Shown in pieces: positions 46,690-55,800 of a stretch of 64,000 bases of DNA. Numbering within the stretch: position 1 is the stretch's first letter; every line of letters begins with the position of its first letter. Source of the DNA: Methyloligella sp. (GTDB taxonomy: Bacteria > Pseudomonadota > Alphaproteobacteria > Rhizobiales > HXMU1428-3); NCBI GenBank assembly GCA_021604645.1, contig BQJJ01000008.1:124001-188000 (forward strand). The letters are read 5' to 3'. The notes beneath the pieces are model-generated. The model saw only the letters and a list, made by a program, of their open reading frames with translations. It was not told where the DNA came from and ran no database searches. Position numbers and translations under genes: made by a program.

Positions 46690-48345
46690 TCAACGTTCAA
46701 AGCGCTTGAATTTGATCTTAGCTGGATTGATTGAATCTTCACCAAGGCGACGTTTTTTGTCTTCTTCATATTCAGCAAAGTTGCCTTCAAACCATTCCAC
46801 ATGACTATCACCCTCAAAGGCCATAATATGTGTCGCAATACGATCAAGGAAGAAACGATCGTGAGAAATAACCACAGCGCAGCCAGGGAAATCTTCCAAA
46901 GCTGATTCAAGGCTAGACAATGTTTCAACATCCAAATCGTTGGTCGGTTCGTCGAGGAGGAGCACGTTGCCGCCTTTTTTAAGCATCTTTGCCAAATGCA
47001 CCCGGTTACGTTCACCACCAGAAAGATTACCAACCTTCTTTTGTTGATCACCTTTCTTAAAGTTAAACCAACTCACATATGCACGCGACGGAACTTCTCG
47101 GTTACCAAGCATCAGTTGATCAAGACCATCTGATATCTCTTCCCAAACATTTTTATTGTCATCTAATGTGTCACGAGATTGGTCAACATAACCAAGCTGA
47201 ACCGTATCACCTAAACGGATCGAGCCACCATCTGGCTCTTCTTCACCAGTAATCATTTTAAACGTTGTGGTCTTACCAGCACCGTTCGGCCCGATAACAC
47301 CAACAATACCACCAGGCGGCAAACGGAAAGAAAGGTTATCAATTAATAAGCGGTCCTCAAAGCCTTTAGTCAGGTTCTCAGCTTCAATCACAACACCGCC
47401 AAGACGCTCACCCACAGGAATAGAGATTTGCGTAGGTGCCAATTTCACGTGATCAGCTTTGTTCGCCAAGTCTTCATAAGATTTAATCCGTGCTTTAGAT
47501 TTGGCCTGACGCGCTTTCGGGCTAGATCTGATCCAATCAAGTTCACGAGAGAGTGCCCGCTTCTTCGAGTCATCCTCTCGAGCTTCTTGCTCTAAGCGTT
47601 TTTGTTTTTGCTCGAGCCAGGAAGAATAGTTCCCCTCATAAGGAATGCCGCGTCCACGATCGATCTCTAAAGTCCAGGTTGTCATTTGATCAAGGAAGTA
47701 ACGATCGTGAGTAATCATAATCACGGTGCCAGGGTAGTCCTGCAAATATTTCTGCAACCAGGCAACGGTTTCAGCATCAAGGTGGTTGGTTGGTTCGTCA
47801 AGCAGTAGCATATCAGGCTTAGAGAGAAGCAACTTACAAAGCGCCACCCGGCGGCGCTCACCACCAGAAAGTGTGCTTACATCCGCATCATCCTCAGGAC
47901 AATGAAGTGCACCCATAGCTTGGCTCACTTGGCTCTCCAGGTCCCACAAATTTTGAGCATCAATCTCATCTTGCAAGCGCGCCATTTCATCAGCGGTTTC
48001 TTCTGAATATTCAAGCGCCAGCTCATTATACCGATCAAGAATAGCCTGCTTCTCGGCAACGCCATCCATCACATTCCCGCGCACATCCTTAGCATCATCA
48101 AGCTCAGGTTCTTGGGCTAAATACCCAACTTTAATGCCGTCAGCCGGCTTTGCTTCACCAGTAAACTCTTTGTCAACACCAGCCAAAATCTTTAGAAAAG
48201 TTGATTTACCAGCGCCATTAACACCAACAACACCAATTTTCACGCCAGGCAAAAATGACAGTGTAATATTGTCAAATAAGGGCTTACCCCCGGCAAATGC
48301 CTTGGACAGCTTATAACAAGTAAACACATATTGCGGGGTGCTCAT
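46690..48345 (-). CDS. ettA: Energy-dependent translational throttle protein EttA (ABC-F)
   Basis: The 551-residue ABC-F protein has two ATPase domains: Walker A GVNGAGKST and GPNGAGKTT, signatures LSGGERRRVALCKLL and LSGGERNRVHLAKML, and Walker B LLLDEPTNHLD and LLLDEPTNDLD. The arm/linker region is rich in Glu, Lys and Arg, and RSSPKARQAKSKARI is typical of EttA. EttA binds the ribosomal E site and gates the first peptide bond according to energy state. GAGG precedes the ATG. The 3' end abuts repeat B4. Confidence 0.95.
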   Translation of the reverse strand: MSTPQYVFTCYKLSKAFAGGKPLFDNITLSFLPGVKIGVVGVNGAGKSTFLKILAGVDKEFTGEAKPADGIKVGYLAQEPELDDAKDVRGNVMDGVAEKQAILDRYNELALEYSEETADEMARLQDEIDAQNLWDLESQVSQAMGALHCPEDDADVSTLSGGERRRVALCKLLLSKPDMLLLDEPTNHLDAETVAWLQKYLQDYPGTVIMITHDRYFLDQMTTWTLEIDRGRGIPYEGNYSSWLEQKQKRLEQEAREDDSKKRALSRELDWIRSSPKARQAKSKARIKSYEDLANKADHVKLAPTQISIPVGERLGGVVIEAENLTKGFEDRLLIDNLSFRLPPGGIVGVIGPNGAGKTTTFKMITGEEEPDGGSIRLGDTVQLGYVDQSRDTLDDNKNVWEEISDGLDQLMLGNREVPSRAYVSWFNFKKGDQQKKVGNLSGGERNRVHLAKMLKKGGNVLLLDEPTNDLDVETLSSLESALEDFPGCAVVISHDRFFLDRIATHIMAFEGDSHVEWFEGNFAEYEEDKKRRLGEDSINPAKIKFKRFER

Positions 48346-48711
48346 GAAAATTTAACCTCAAAGATAGTGTGAAAATAAGAATAAGAGTGTTTAGACCAAT
48401 GCTTTCATGGCGTAAACCCCTATTCGTCGCTGAAAAAGCCCGAATGACAACAAGAAAACGACCCAATCCCTTAACTGCCATATAAACAATAAATACATAT
48501 GTTAAAGACCAAAAGTGACATTCATTAACGAAAAACTTCGAATTAACCTCTATGGTATCGAACTTGCGAAAAAGTTAGATAATTCAGTGTTGAATGCATG
48601 CAGAAGAAAGTTTTGTCTTAAAAAAATACAAAACTAAGATCAAAGCTATAAATACAATTCTTTTTGTATCATTTTGAATTAAGTAAAGTCCTATTAAGTG
48701 TGAGTAAAAAA
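48346..48711. promoter_or_regulatory. Divergent region between ettA and the SGNH hydrolase gene
   Basis: These 366 bases contain no gene. AGTTTTGT at 48609-48616 is perfectly inverted as ACAAAACT at 48628-48635, about 80 nt before the SGNH start; there is no T-run, so it is more likely an operator or leader hairpin. Nothing else stands out. Confidence 0.3.
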
Positions 48712-49836
48712 ATGAACTTTAAATCCCTCCTTGAAAAATGCGCTCTGATAGTTGGCTCACTCCTCTTTTGTTTTGTTATTTTTGAATTTATTGTTTTTAA
48801 ATACATTTTGAACACATCCGATAACATTCCAAATGTATCTATAAATAATATCGTTCGCTTCGAGCCAAACACAAAAGCTCGCCTCTATGAGCCAGATGGC
48901 ACCTCTCAAACTATTGAGATTAATGCACAGGGCTGGAATTCAACAAAAAAAAGCTACAAAGAAGAAAAAACTGAGGGCACAATGCGCATTGCAGTCATCG
49001 GGGATAGTTACGTCCAAGCCTCAGCTGTAAATGTTCCTGAAGCCTTTGCAGAAGTCATTGAGCAAGAGCTAAATAAAAAGGGACAGAAAACAGAAGTCTA
49101 TCGCTTCGGCATTGATGGCGCCCCGCTCACCCAGTATTTATATATGCTGCGCAATGAAGTTTTAAAATACAAACCAGAAATCGTTGTTGTTCAACTCATC
49201 CATAATGACTTTGATGAAAGCTACCGCTTTCTTTATGGGCGCTATTCTTCAAGCTTCATGAAAGTAAATCTTGAAGGAGACAGCATCAAAGAAGTTAACC
49301 CTGCACCTTACAAACCAGGCTGGGTGGATACATTTAAACAATACCGCACCTTTAGATACATCTATTATCAAACAGGGCTATCTGTTTACATTCGCCGCCT
49401 AATAAACCTCACCAAAGGTGAAGAAGAAACAACCAAAGCTCCAAAGCATGGATTTGTTCAATCCGCCATTGATGTACGCAACATAACTGAACTGGACAAA
49501 ATCAGGAAAGCAACAAATTACACATTAAGTGAAATAAAAAAGCTCTCTGAAAAGCACAAATTTAAGCTTCTGGTAACCATGGATACAGTTAGAGAAGCAG
49601 TTTATACCGGCAATCCAATTGAAGAATATGAAGCAAATCAACTCAACATCATTGCCAAAGAAGCAACAGACAAACTTAACATTCCATTTCTGGATTTAAA
49701 AAATTCACTGACCAAACACTACAAGGAAAACAAAAAGAAATTTGAATTTCCATGGGATTGGCATTGGAACAAGTTAGGGAATGAAGTCGTTGGAAAAGCG
49801 ATTGCCAAAGATATTGAACTTCAATTTCTAAAATAA
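48712..49836 (+). CDS. SGNH/GDSL-type hydrolase of the carbamoyltransferase module
   Basis: The 374-residue protein has an N-terminal membrane anchor (about residues 8-30) and an SGNH esterase fold on the outer face: nucleophile block VIGDSYVQ near residue 98, HNDFDESY for the block III Asn-Asp, and catalytic Asp/His in WDWHWNKLGN near the end. It is the first gene of a run with SxtJ, DUF5989 and carbamoyltransferase genes and probably modifies or de-esterifies the same product. The ATG at 48712 is chosen; in-frame GTG and TTG lie upstream, all with weak ribosome binding sites. Confidence 0.82.
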   Translation: MNFKSLLEKCALIVGSLLFCFVIFEFIVFKYILNTSDNIPNVSINNIVRFEPNTKARLYEPDGTSQTIEINAQGWNSTKKSYKEEKTEGTMRIAVIGDSYVQASAVNVPEAFAEVIEQELNKKGQKTEVYRFGIDGAPLTQYLYMLRNEVLKYKPEIVVVQLIHNDFDESYRFLYGRYSSSFMKVNLEGDSIKEVNPAPYKPGWVDTFKQYRTFRYIYYQTGLSVYIRRLINLTKGEEETTKAPKHGFVQSAIDVRNITELDKIRKATNYTLSEIKKLSEKHKFKLLVTMDTVREAVYTGNPIEEYEANQLNIIAKEATDKLNIPFLDLKNSLTKHYKENKKKFEFPWDWHWNKLGNEVVGKAIAKDIELQFLK

Positions 49837-49896
49837 AAGAAATAGAAACTTCTTTCATGTAAGACACGATCAATAGTTTTAAGTACTGGAATAAAA

Positions 49897-50328
49897 ATGT
49901 CTAAAGATTTCCATGAATCATATGTTGATGAACACCCGGATATGCCATCAGAGCGAGGCACAGGCTTTGTATTCGCAGTTGTCGCAGCAATCATCAGTTT
50001 AATCATATTTTACTACAACGATTATACCATCACTAACGGCTTCTATTTCGCTCTAGGCTTTTCAGCCCTATTTGCTGGTCTTGCCCAATTTGCACCAGAT
50101 ATCTTACGCCCGCTAAATATTCTCTGGTTCAAATTCTCAATGTTGCTTTTCAAAATAATGAACCCGGTGATCATGTTTCTTTTATTCGTCGTCGTGATTG
50201 TCCCTGCAGGTCTTATCATGCAATTAAAAAGAGATCCCTTGCGCCGCAAAGTTGATAAGAGCGCAAAAACCTACTGGATTGAAAAAGAGCCAGAAGCCTC
50301 AACCCGTTCAATGAAAAATCAGTTTTAA
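49897..50328 (+). CDS. SxtJ-like membrane protein
   Basis: The 143-residue protein has three or so hydrophobic spans (about residues 23-40, 47-65 and 85-110) and a basic C-terminus with LKRDPLRRKVDKSAKTYWIEK. The pattern matches SxtJ, a small membrane protein named from the cyanobacterial saxitoxin cluster and widely found next to carbamoyltransferases. Its role is unknown; partnership with the carbamoyltransferase is inferred from conserved neighbourhood. It sits 60 nt after the SGNH gene and 24 nt before the DUF5989 gene. Confidence 0.8.
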   Translation: MSKDFHESYVDEHPDMPSERGTGFVFAVVAAIISLIIFYYNDYTITNGFYFALGFSALFAGLAQFAPDILRPLNILWFKFSMLLFKIMNPVIMFLLFVVVIVPAGLIMQLKRDPLRRKVDKSAKTYWIEKEPEASTRSMKNQF

Positions 50329-50352
50329 AATTACCTAACAAAGAGGAAAGCT

Positions 50353-50505
50353 ATGAAAAGCTTCATCAAAGAAATTTTTGCTTACATGAGCGCCCGTAAA
50401 AAATGGTGGTTGTTCCCCATTTTGGTCATCATGGTATCAATTGGTGCCCTATTGGTCTTAGCCAAAGGCTCAGCCATTGCACCCTTTATTTACACTATTT
50501 TTTAA
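50353..50505 (+). CDS. DUF5989 (SxtK-like) small membrane protein
   Basis: This 50-residue protein is below usual ORF cutoffs. It has a basic amphipathic start with FAYMSARKKWWLFP and a single transmembrane span to about residue 38, the hallmark of the DUF5989/SxtK family. GAGGAAAG precedes the ATG. It lies between SxtJ-like and carbamoyltransferase genes, the same order as sxtI-J-K type modules in reverse. No catalytic residues are apparent; it is probably a membrane adaptor. Confidence 0.85.
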   Translation: MKSFIKEIFAYMSARKKWWLFPILVIMVSIGALLVLAKGSAIAPFIYTIF

Positions 50506-50524
50506 AAATAGCGCCTAACATTGA

Positions 50525-50593
50525 GAGGAGAGCTCTCTCCTCAAACTTTATCTTTGTTCATAAAAGATGCTTTAACTCATCTTTTATGAACAA
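50525..50593 (+). promoter_or_regulatory. Two strong hairpins in the leader of the carbamoyltransferase gene
   Basis: GAGGAGAG at 50525-50532 pairs with CTCTCCTC at 50535-50542. Twelve bases later a perfect 16-bp stem follows: TTGTTCATAAAAGATG at 50554-50569 with CATCTTTTATGAACAA at 50578-50593, loop of eight. The second stem ends 20 nt before the ATG. There is no T-run, so mRNA stability, processing or regulator binding is more likely than termination. Confidence 0.65.
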
Positions 50594-50613
50594 CTAAACT
50601 AAGAGTTACAAAG

Positions 50614-52461
50614 ATGCGTATTTTAGGTATTTCAGCTTTTTATCATGACAGCGCAGCCGCTCTAATTGAGAACGGTGCCATCATCGCAGCCGCACAGGAA
50701 GAACGCTTTACTCGTAAAAAGCACGATCCAGGTTTTCCAAAAGAAGCAATTGAATATTGCCTAAAAGAAGCTGGCCTTACTCTAAGTGATGTTGATCATG
50801 TTGTTTTCTTTGAAAAACCATTCATCAAATTTGAGCGCCTGCTAGAAACGTACCTGGCCAGTGCACCAGCAGGTTTTCAAAGTTTTAAAATGGCCATACC
50901 GGTTTGGATCAAAGATAAGTTATTCCAAAAAGGCAACTTGATTGAACTCCTGGAAGAGTTTGAAAACGCCAATGAAGGTACGAGTGAAATCGAAGATAAA
51001 TTGCTTTTCGCAGAACATCATCAAAGTCACGCCGCCTCAGCTTTCTTCCCATCTCCTTTTGAAGAAGCCATCATTCTAACAATGGATGGCGTTGGTGAAT
51101 GGGCCACAGCATCAGTCGCCATTGGCCGCGGTAATGAACTGACAACCGTAAAAGAAATTCAATTCCCTCATTCATTGGGGCTTCTCTATTCCGCCATGAC
51201 CTATTACACTGGCTTTCGTGTAAATTCTGGTGAATATAAAGTCATGGGTCTCGCCCCATATGGCGAGCCTAAATATGCTGATTTGATTAAAAACAATCTG
51301 ATCGATATCAAAGAAGACGGCAGCTTCTGGCTTGATCAAAGCTATTTCAATTATGCCACTGGCCTCACAATGACATCATCGAAATTCCATGATTTATTCG
51401 GCGCACCGCCACGCACATCAGAAGATCAAATCACTCAGCGTGAAATGGATCTAGCTGCATCAGTGCAAGCCGTGACAGAAGAAGTCATGTTAAAAATGAC
51501 AGAAAGTCTTGCAAAAGAATACGGCATCAAAAATCTTTGTCTTGCAGGCGGTGTCGCTCTCAATTGCGTTGCAAACGGGAAAGTCATTCGCGCTGGCAGT
51601 TTTGACAATGTCTGGGTCCAGCCAGCTGCTGGTGACGCCGGCGGAGCCTTAGGTGCAGCACTCGCTGCCCACTACATTGAGAAAAAACAACCACGCACAG
51701 TTGGTTCAAATATGGACGCCATGAAGGGCAGCTATTTAGGTCCTGAATATGAGCAAAGTGATATTGAAACACGTCTGACGAAAGCCGGTGCTGTTTTTGA
51801 AGTTTTAACTGATGAAACAGTCATGACCGAGACGGCCAAATGTCTCGAAGATGGTCACGCTGTTGGTTGGTTCCAGGGCAGAATGGAATTCGGCCCAAGA
51901 GCTTTAGGAGGACGTTCAATTCTAGGAGACCCTCGTAATCCTGAAATGCAAAAAACGCTCAATTTAAAAATTAAATATCGTGAAAGTTTCCGCCCCTTCG
52001 CTCCCTCAATCATCAGCGATGAAGTCTCTAATTATTTTGAGCACGAAGGCACAAGCCCTTACATGCTGGTCGTCGCTCCTGTAAAAGAAGAGCACCGCAA
52101 AGACACATCGAAAGAGGATGTTGGTCTATTCGGTATTGAGAAATTGAACATTCCTCGTTCAACCATCCCGGCAATCACACATGTGGATTATTCTGCACGA
52201 ATTCAAACCGTACATGAAGAAACCAATCCACGTTATCATGCCCTCATCTCAGCCTTTAAAAAACAAACCGGCTGCCCAATTGTTGTGAACACAAGTTTTA
52301 ACGTACGCGGCGAGCCCATCGTCAACACCCCGGAAGATGCCTTCCATTGCTTCATGGGGACCGAGATGGACACACTGGTTGTCGGCAATTGCCTCATGCG
52401 CAAACCAGCCCAAGATCAATCTCTAGCCGAAGACTACAAAGACAAATTCGATCTTGATTAA
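50614..52461 (+). CDS. NodU/CmcH/SxtI-family carbamoyltransferase
   Basis: This is a full-length O-carbamoyltransferase of 615 residues. The N-terminal Kae1-like domain starts with LGISAFYHDSAAALIENG and has EHHQSHAASAFFPSPF with the metal-binding His pair, and LTMDGVGEWATA. The C-terminal domain has GWFQGRMEFGPRALGGRSIL and CPIVVNTSFNVRGEPIVNTP. It should transfer a carbamoyl group from carbamoyl phosphate to a hydroxyl of an unknown metabolite or envelope component. It closes the SGNH-SxtJ-DUF5989 module. AAGAG precedes the ATG. Confidence 0.93.
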   Translation: MRILGISAFYHDSAAALIENGAIIAAAQEERFTRKKHDPGFPKEAIEYCLKEAGLTLSDVDHVVFFEKPFIKFERLLETYLASAPAGFQSFKMAIPVWIKDKLFQKGNLIELLEEFENANEGTSEIEDKLLFAEHHQSHAASAFFPSPFEEAIILTMDGVGEWATASVAIGRGNELTTVKEIQFPHSLGLLYSAMTYYTGFRVNSGEYKVMGLAPYGEPKYADLIKNNLIDIKEDGSFWLDQSYFNYATGLTMTSSKFHDLFGAPPRTSEDQITQREMDLAASVQAVTEEVMLKMTESLAKEYGIKNLCLAGGVALNCVANGKVIRAGSFDNVWVQPAAGDAGGALGAALAAHYIEKKQPRTVGSNMDAMKGSYLGPEYEQSDIETRLTKAGAVFEVLTDETVMTETAKCLEDGHAVGWFQGRMEFGPRALGGRSILGDPRNPEMQKTLNLKIKYRESFRPFAPSIISDEVSNYFEHEGTSPYMLVVAPVKEEHRKDTSKEDVGLFGIEKLNIPRSTIPAITHVDYSARIQTVHEETNPRYHALISAFKKQTGCPIVVNTSFNVRGEPIVNTPEDAFHCFMGTEMDTLVVGNCLMRKPAQDQSLAEDYKDKFDLD

Positions 52462-52517
52462 TCACTATAATTTTTAACAAAATTCTATTGTCGTGATAAA
52501 GAGAATCATGATTCGCG

Positions 52518-52626
52518 ATATACGAAGAAGGAGTTCAGCCCCTTCAGGCCAAAGGATACGACACCTGAGGCGTCTTGCACCTTGCATTTTACAGTGCGGT
52601 TGCTAGTGGGCAACCTGAAGCTAATC
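52518..52626 (+). repeat. Degenerate repeat B5 followed by repeat A10
   Basis: TACGAAGAAGGAG and a decayed first hairpin (GCCCCTTCAGGC) are followed by unmatched sequence lacking the B end block. A10 at 52591-52626 keeps GTGC, GGTTGC, TAGTGG, GCAACC, TGAA and GC before diverging. It lies about 60 nt past the carbamoyltransferase stop. Confidence 0.6.
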
Positions 52627-52636
52627 GAGAAATTTC

Positions 52637-52790
52637 TTATACGATGAAGGAGTTATACTCGTCTAGAGTATTAGGACATGGCGCAGCCCGGCGCGTTGCG
52701 CCGCACCTCGTAGGCTCAAGCGCTTTAGCAGTGCGGTTGCTGGTGGGCAACCTGAAGCGCAACTAAAAATTCATAGCCGTGAGAGAGAGA
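52637..52790 (+). repeat. Repeat family B, copy B6, with A11 nested inside
   Basis: TACGATGAAGGAG leads into hairpin ATACTC at 52655-52660 with GAGTAT at 52666-52671, then GGACATGGCG, CGGCG/CGCCG around CGTTG, CTCGTAGGC, a decayed TCAAGCG stem, A11 at 52729-52770 (GTGC with GCGC outer stem, GGTTGC with GCAACC inner stem) and ATAGCCGTGAGAGA. It stops ten bases from the stop codon of the minus-strand TPR gene. Confidence 0.78.
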
Positions 52791-52800
52791 ACCAAAACCT

Positions 52801-55800
52801 CTAACCTTCTTGCTCGCTTTGCCCATTGGCTACACGCCCAGCTGAGAGGCTATCTTTATAATGATCCCGGTACTGCTTCATGAACACATCTAATGTGTTG
52901 ATAGCGGCAATATCTTTAGCAAGTTTTTTATAAACCTCACCATTTTTATTCACCGGCTTGGTCACCACTATGAAAGCGCTGGCATCAGTGCTATTCACCA
53001 TCTTATTGTAAAATTTCTTACGCAGTCGGGAAAGCGCAAATGCATCTTCAGCTAAAGAATATGAAATAGCCGCCCGTAAAACATCTTTGCGCTCATAGGG
53101 CTGTAAAACATCGCTGCGGTTCCAACTGGTCCCAAGTAATTTCTCTAACTGTTCACCAGACTTCCCCCATTGCCGGGCATTCCAATAAGCATCAGCCTTC
53201 ATACGCTCAATCTCAGCACCATCCATCCGATTAAGAATATCAATCGCACCATCAACACGCCCCATCTCGCTTAATGAGCGTGCTTCTAAAACATCACGTG
53301 CCCGTTTCACACGGTCTGGCAAATTAGGTTGCCGGGTGCGACCAATTGTTTGCAAAGCAAGTACTGGTTTTCTGTTCATCAAATGAACCATAGCAAGTTT
53401 CGCCGCCACTTGACTTCGAGCAGCACCATGAACACGCTTTGTCACTTGGTGATCAAGCAATTCAGCTGCATGGTCTAATAAATCCACATCAATCAAACGA
53501 TCAGCAAGCATGCGGATCATTTCATCACCGGACCGGCCAACAGGCGTTAATTCTTTAAAGTCATAAAACAAGCTCAAAGCTTCAATCGGACGCAACTTGG
53601 TTTTTCTATTCTGTAAAAATAATGATTTGAAAACTTTCGCCATATCATCTTGAATTTTCAAAGCACTATCATCAGTTGGAAAAGCTTTCACTGCTTGTTT
53701 CATATTTCCAAATGCTAAACGATAATCCCCTTTGTTCGCGTAAAGGTTAGAAAGCATAGAGAGCATTTGCACCTCTGTGCTATCACCGCGCCACATCAAT
53801 TGCATGCCTTCAAGCTCAGAAATCGCTTGTTTCATGTTAATTTTTTTATTCTCTAAATTGAGTTTTACAATATCAACCTTAGCTTGCGCTGCAATTGGTT
53901 CAACTTCAGACTGCGCCACAAGATTTAACAAATTCAACGCGTCTTCAGTCTCACCCATATTGGCAAGATACTGGCCGTTTAATAGCATGGCTTCAACATC
54001 GATAGAATCTTGACCACTCTCGCGTGGCACTGCTTTTAAATATTCATTCATCAAAGCAAAGTTTTGTAAATTCTTGGCGGCTTTCGCAGCAGCTAAACTA
54101 AATCGAGCCCGTTGTAAATCCGGATAATGCCGCATTACATCCTGACCATTGCGAAATTGGCGCATCGCATCTGACCACTGCTCAAGCATCAACTTTGCCA
54201 TACCACGCCATAAAGACGCATGTTCATTACTATGCAAACCACTAATTGCAAGAGATGATAAAGCATCTTGTGGTCGGCGCATCATCACATTAGCCGCAGC
54301 TTGTAAGACCCTTAATTCAGGTTCATTCTGTCGCTCTGGCGCCTCAAAAGTAAGGCGCTGTAACATACCCAAAGCTTCAGGTGCCAATTCATTCGCTATT
54401 AAAAAGCGAGCATAGTCACGTCGTGCCTTATAGCGCTCTTCAGCTTCTGCCACAGCTATACGACTTTCAAAATTTCCCATTTGATCAACAAAAGAACCGT
54501 TACCAGCAGATTGCCAATCATCAAAATTTATAAACCCAAGTTTAGACCGCTTCTTTTTAAGTTTTTTTCCAGCGCGTTTCGCTTGAAGAGGGACCGTATC
54601 ATCAGAAAGGTGCAATCCAGCATGGCGCGTAATCACCACTTCCTGAAAACCAACTCGAATTTCAACATCATCTGTTTTAGGGGAAATAGCAACACCTTGT
54701 GCCGTACCAAAAGCACTAAACTCAACCAACTCTTGTGGCTTCATTAATTGCTCAACAGGTGGGTAACTTGTGACCAAACCAATACGATCACCAATAGTCT
54801 CATCCCGGAGCCAATAGATATGACTTGGCTGTTGCAAAGAAATACTGACATATCGTTTGTTTTCTGCATTCACTTTCCGGCGCAACCGCAATGATTGGGC
54901 TTTTGCAGAGACCATATCACCAATTTTAGCCGTCCAGATGAAATTGTCATATTCAAAAGCAAACAGTTGAGGCTCTGTTAGCTTGATCAATATTAACTGA
55001 CCATTATTCAAACGTGTTTTCCGAATGTCTTTTATAAAACGCGAGCCTTTTTTCATCACCCCAGAAAGGTCGAGCGGCTTAAAACTATCAAATAAAATCC
55101 AAACTGTTTCCCCGCGAATAAACCCCGCAGCTGCCACCGCCTCTTCAAAACGAAAAGAAATTTCAGTATGATCTGATGTATCTTTTACATAAACACTCTC
55201 AAAATTCTGAGCCGCTTTTTTCTCCGGAGAAAGAGCTGGAAAAGCCTTATCTCCCTCACGGCGTTTCACTTGAGGTTGAAACTCTGAAACAATCGCACCT
55301 GATTTTGCTTTAACACCTGGCAAACCAACACTTTCAGCATCATCGCCATACATACTCAAGTCAAATTTATCAGGATTAAAATCAGAGTAAGTTGAGCGCA
55401 CCATACTGATGGTCTCTTGCTCACCAGTAAATTCATTCATCTTCTTAGGGGCTTCAGAAGAAAGAATTTGAACATCCTCTCGCCCAACAACATTTCCGTC
55501 ATTATCAACGACATTTTTTTCAAGTTTTTTTAATTGCTTGGAAAGAGCCACATCTGAAGGTGAAATATCAACCACATAATCTTCACCTTCACGATACCCA
55601 CGAACATTCGATTGAGCAGGAAGTTTTAAAGTAACAATAGTAGCGGTTTCAGAAGACACAGAAGTGATGTTCAATAAATTTTTCGGCAAATCATGCTTCA
55701 CACGGCCAACATCAAGTTTTACCGGTTCACCAAAGGTAAGCTGAACAGAATCTCCTTTTCGCTCCATCTTTGAAGTAACAAATTTATTCCAGTCAAAAAC

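Noticed and set aside
52575-52766. A 63-residue + strand open frame across repeats A10, B6 and A11
   Set aside because: It is entirely made of repeat sequence, and the hairpin arms explain the base pattern.
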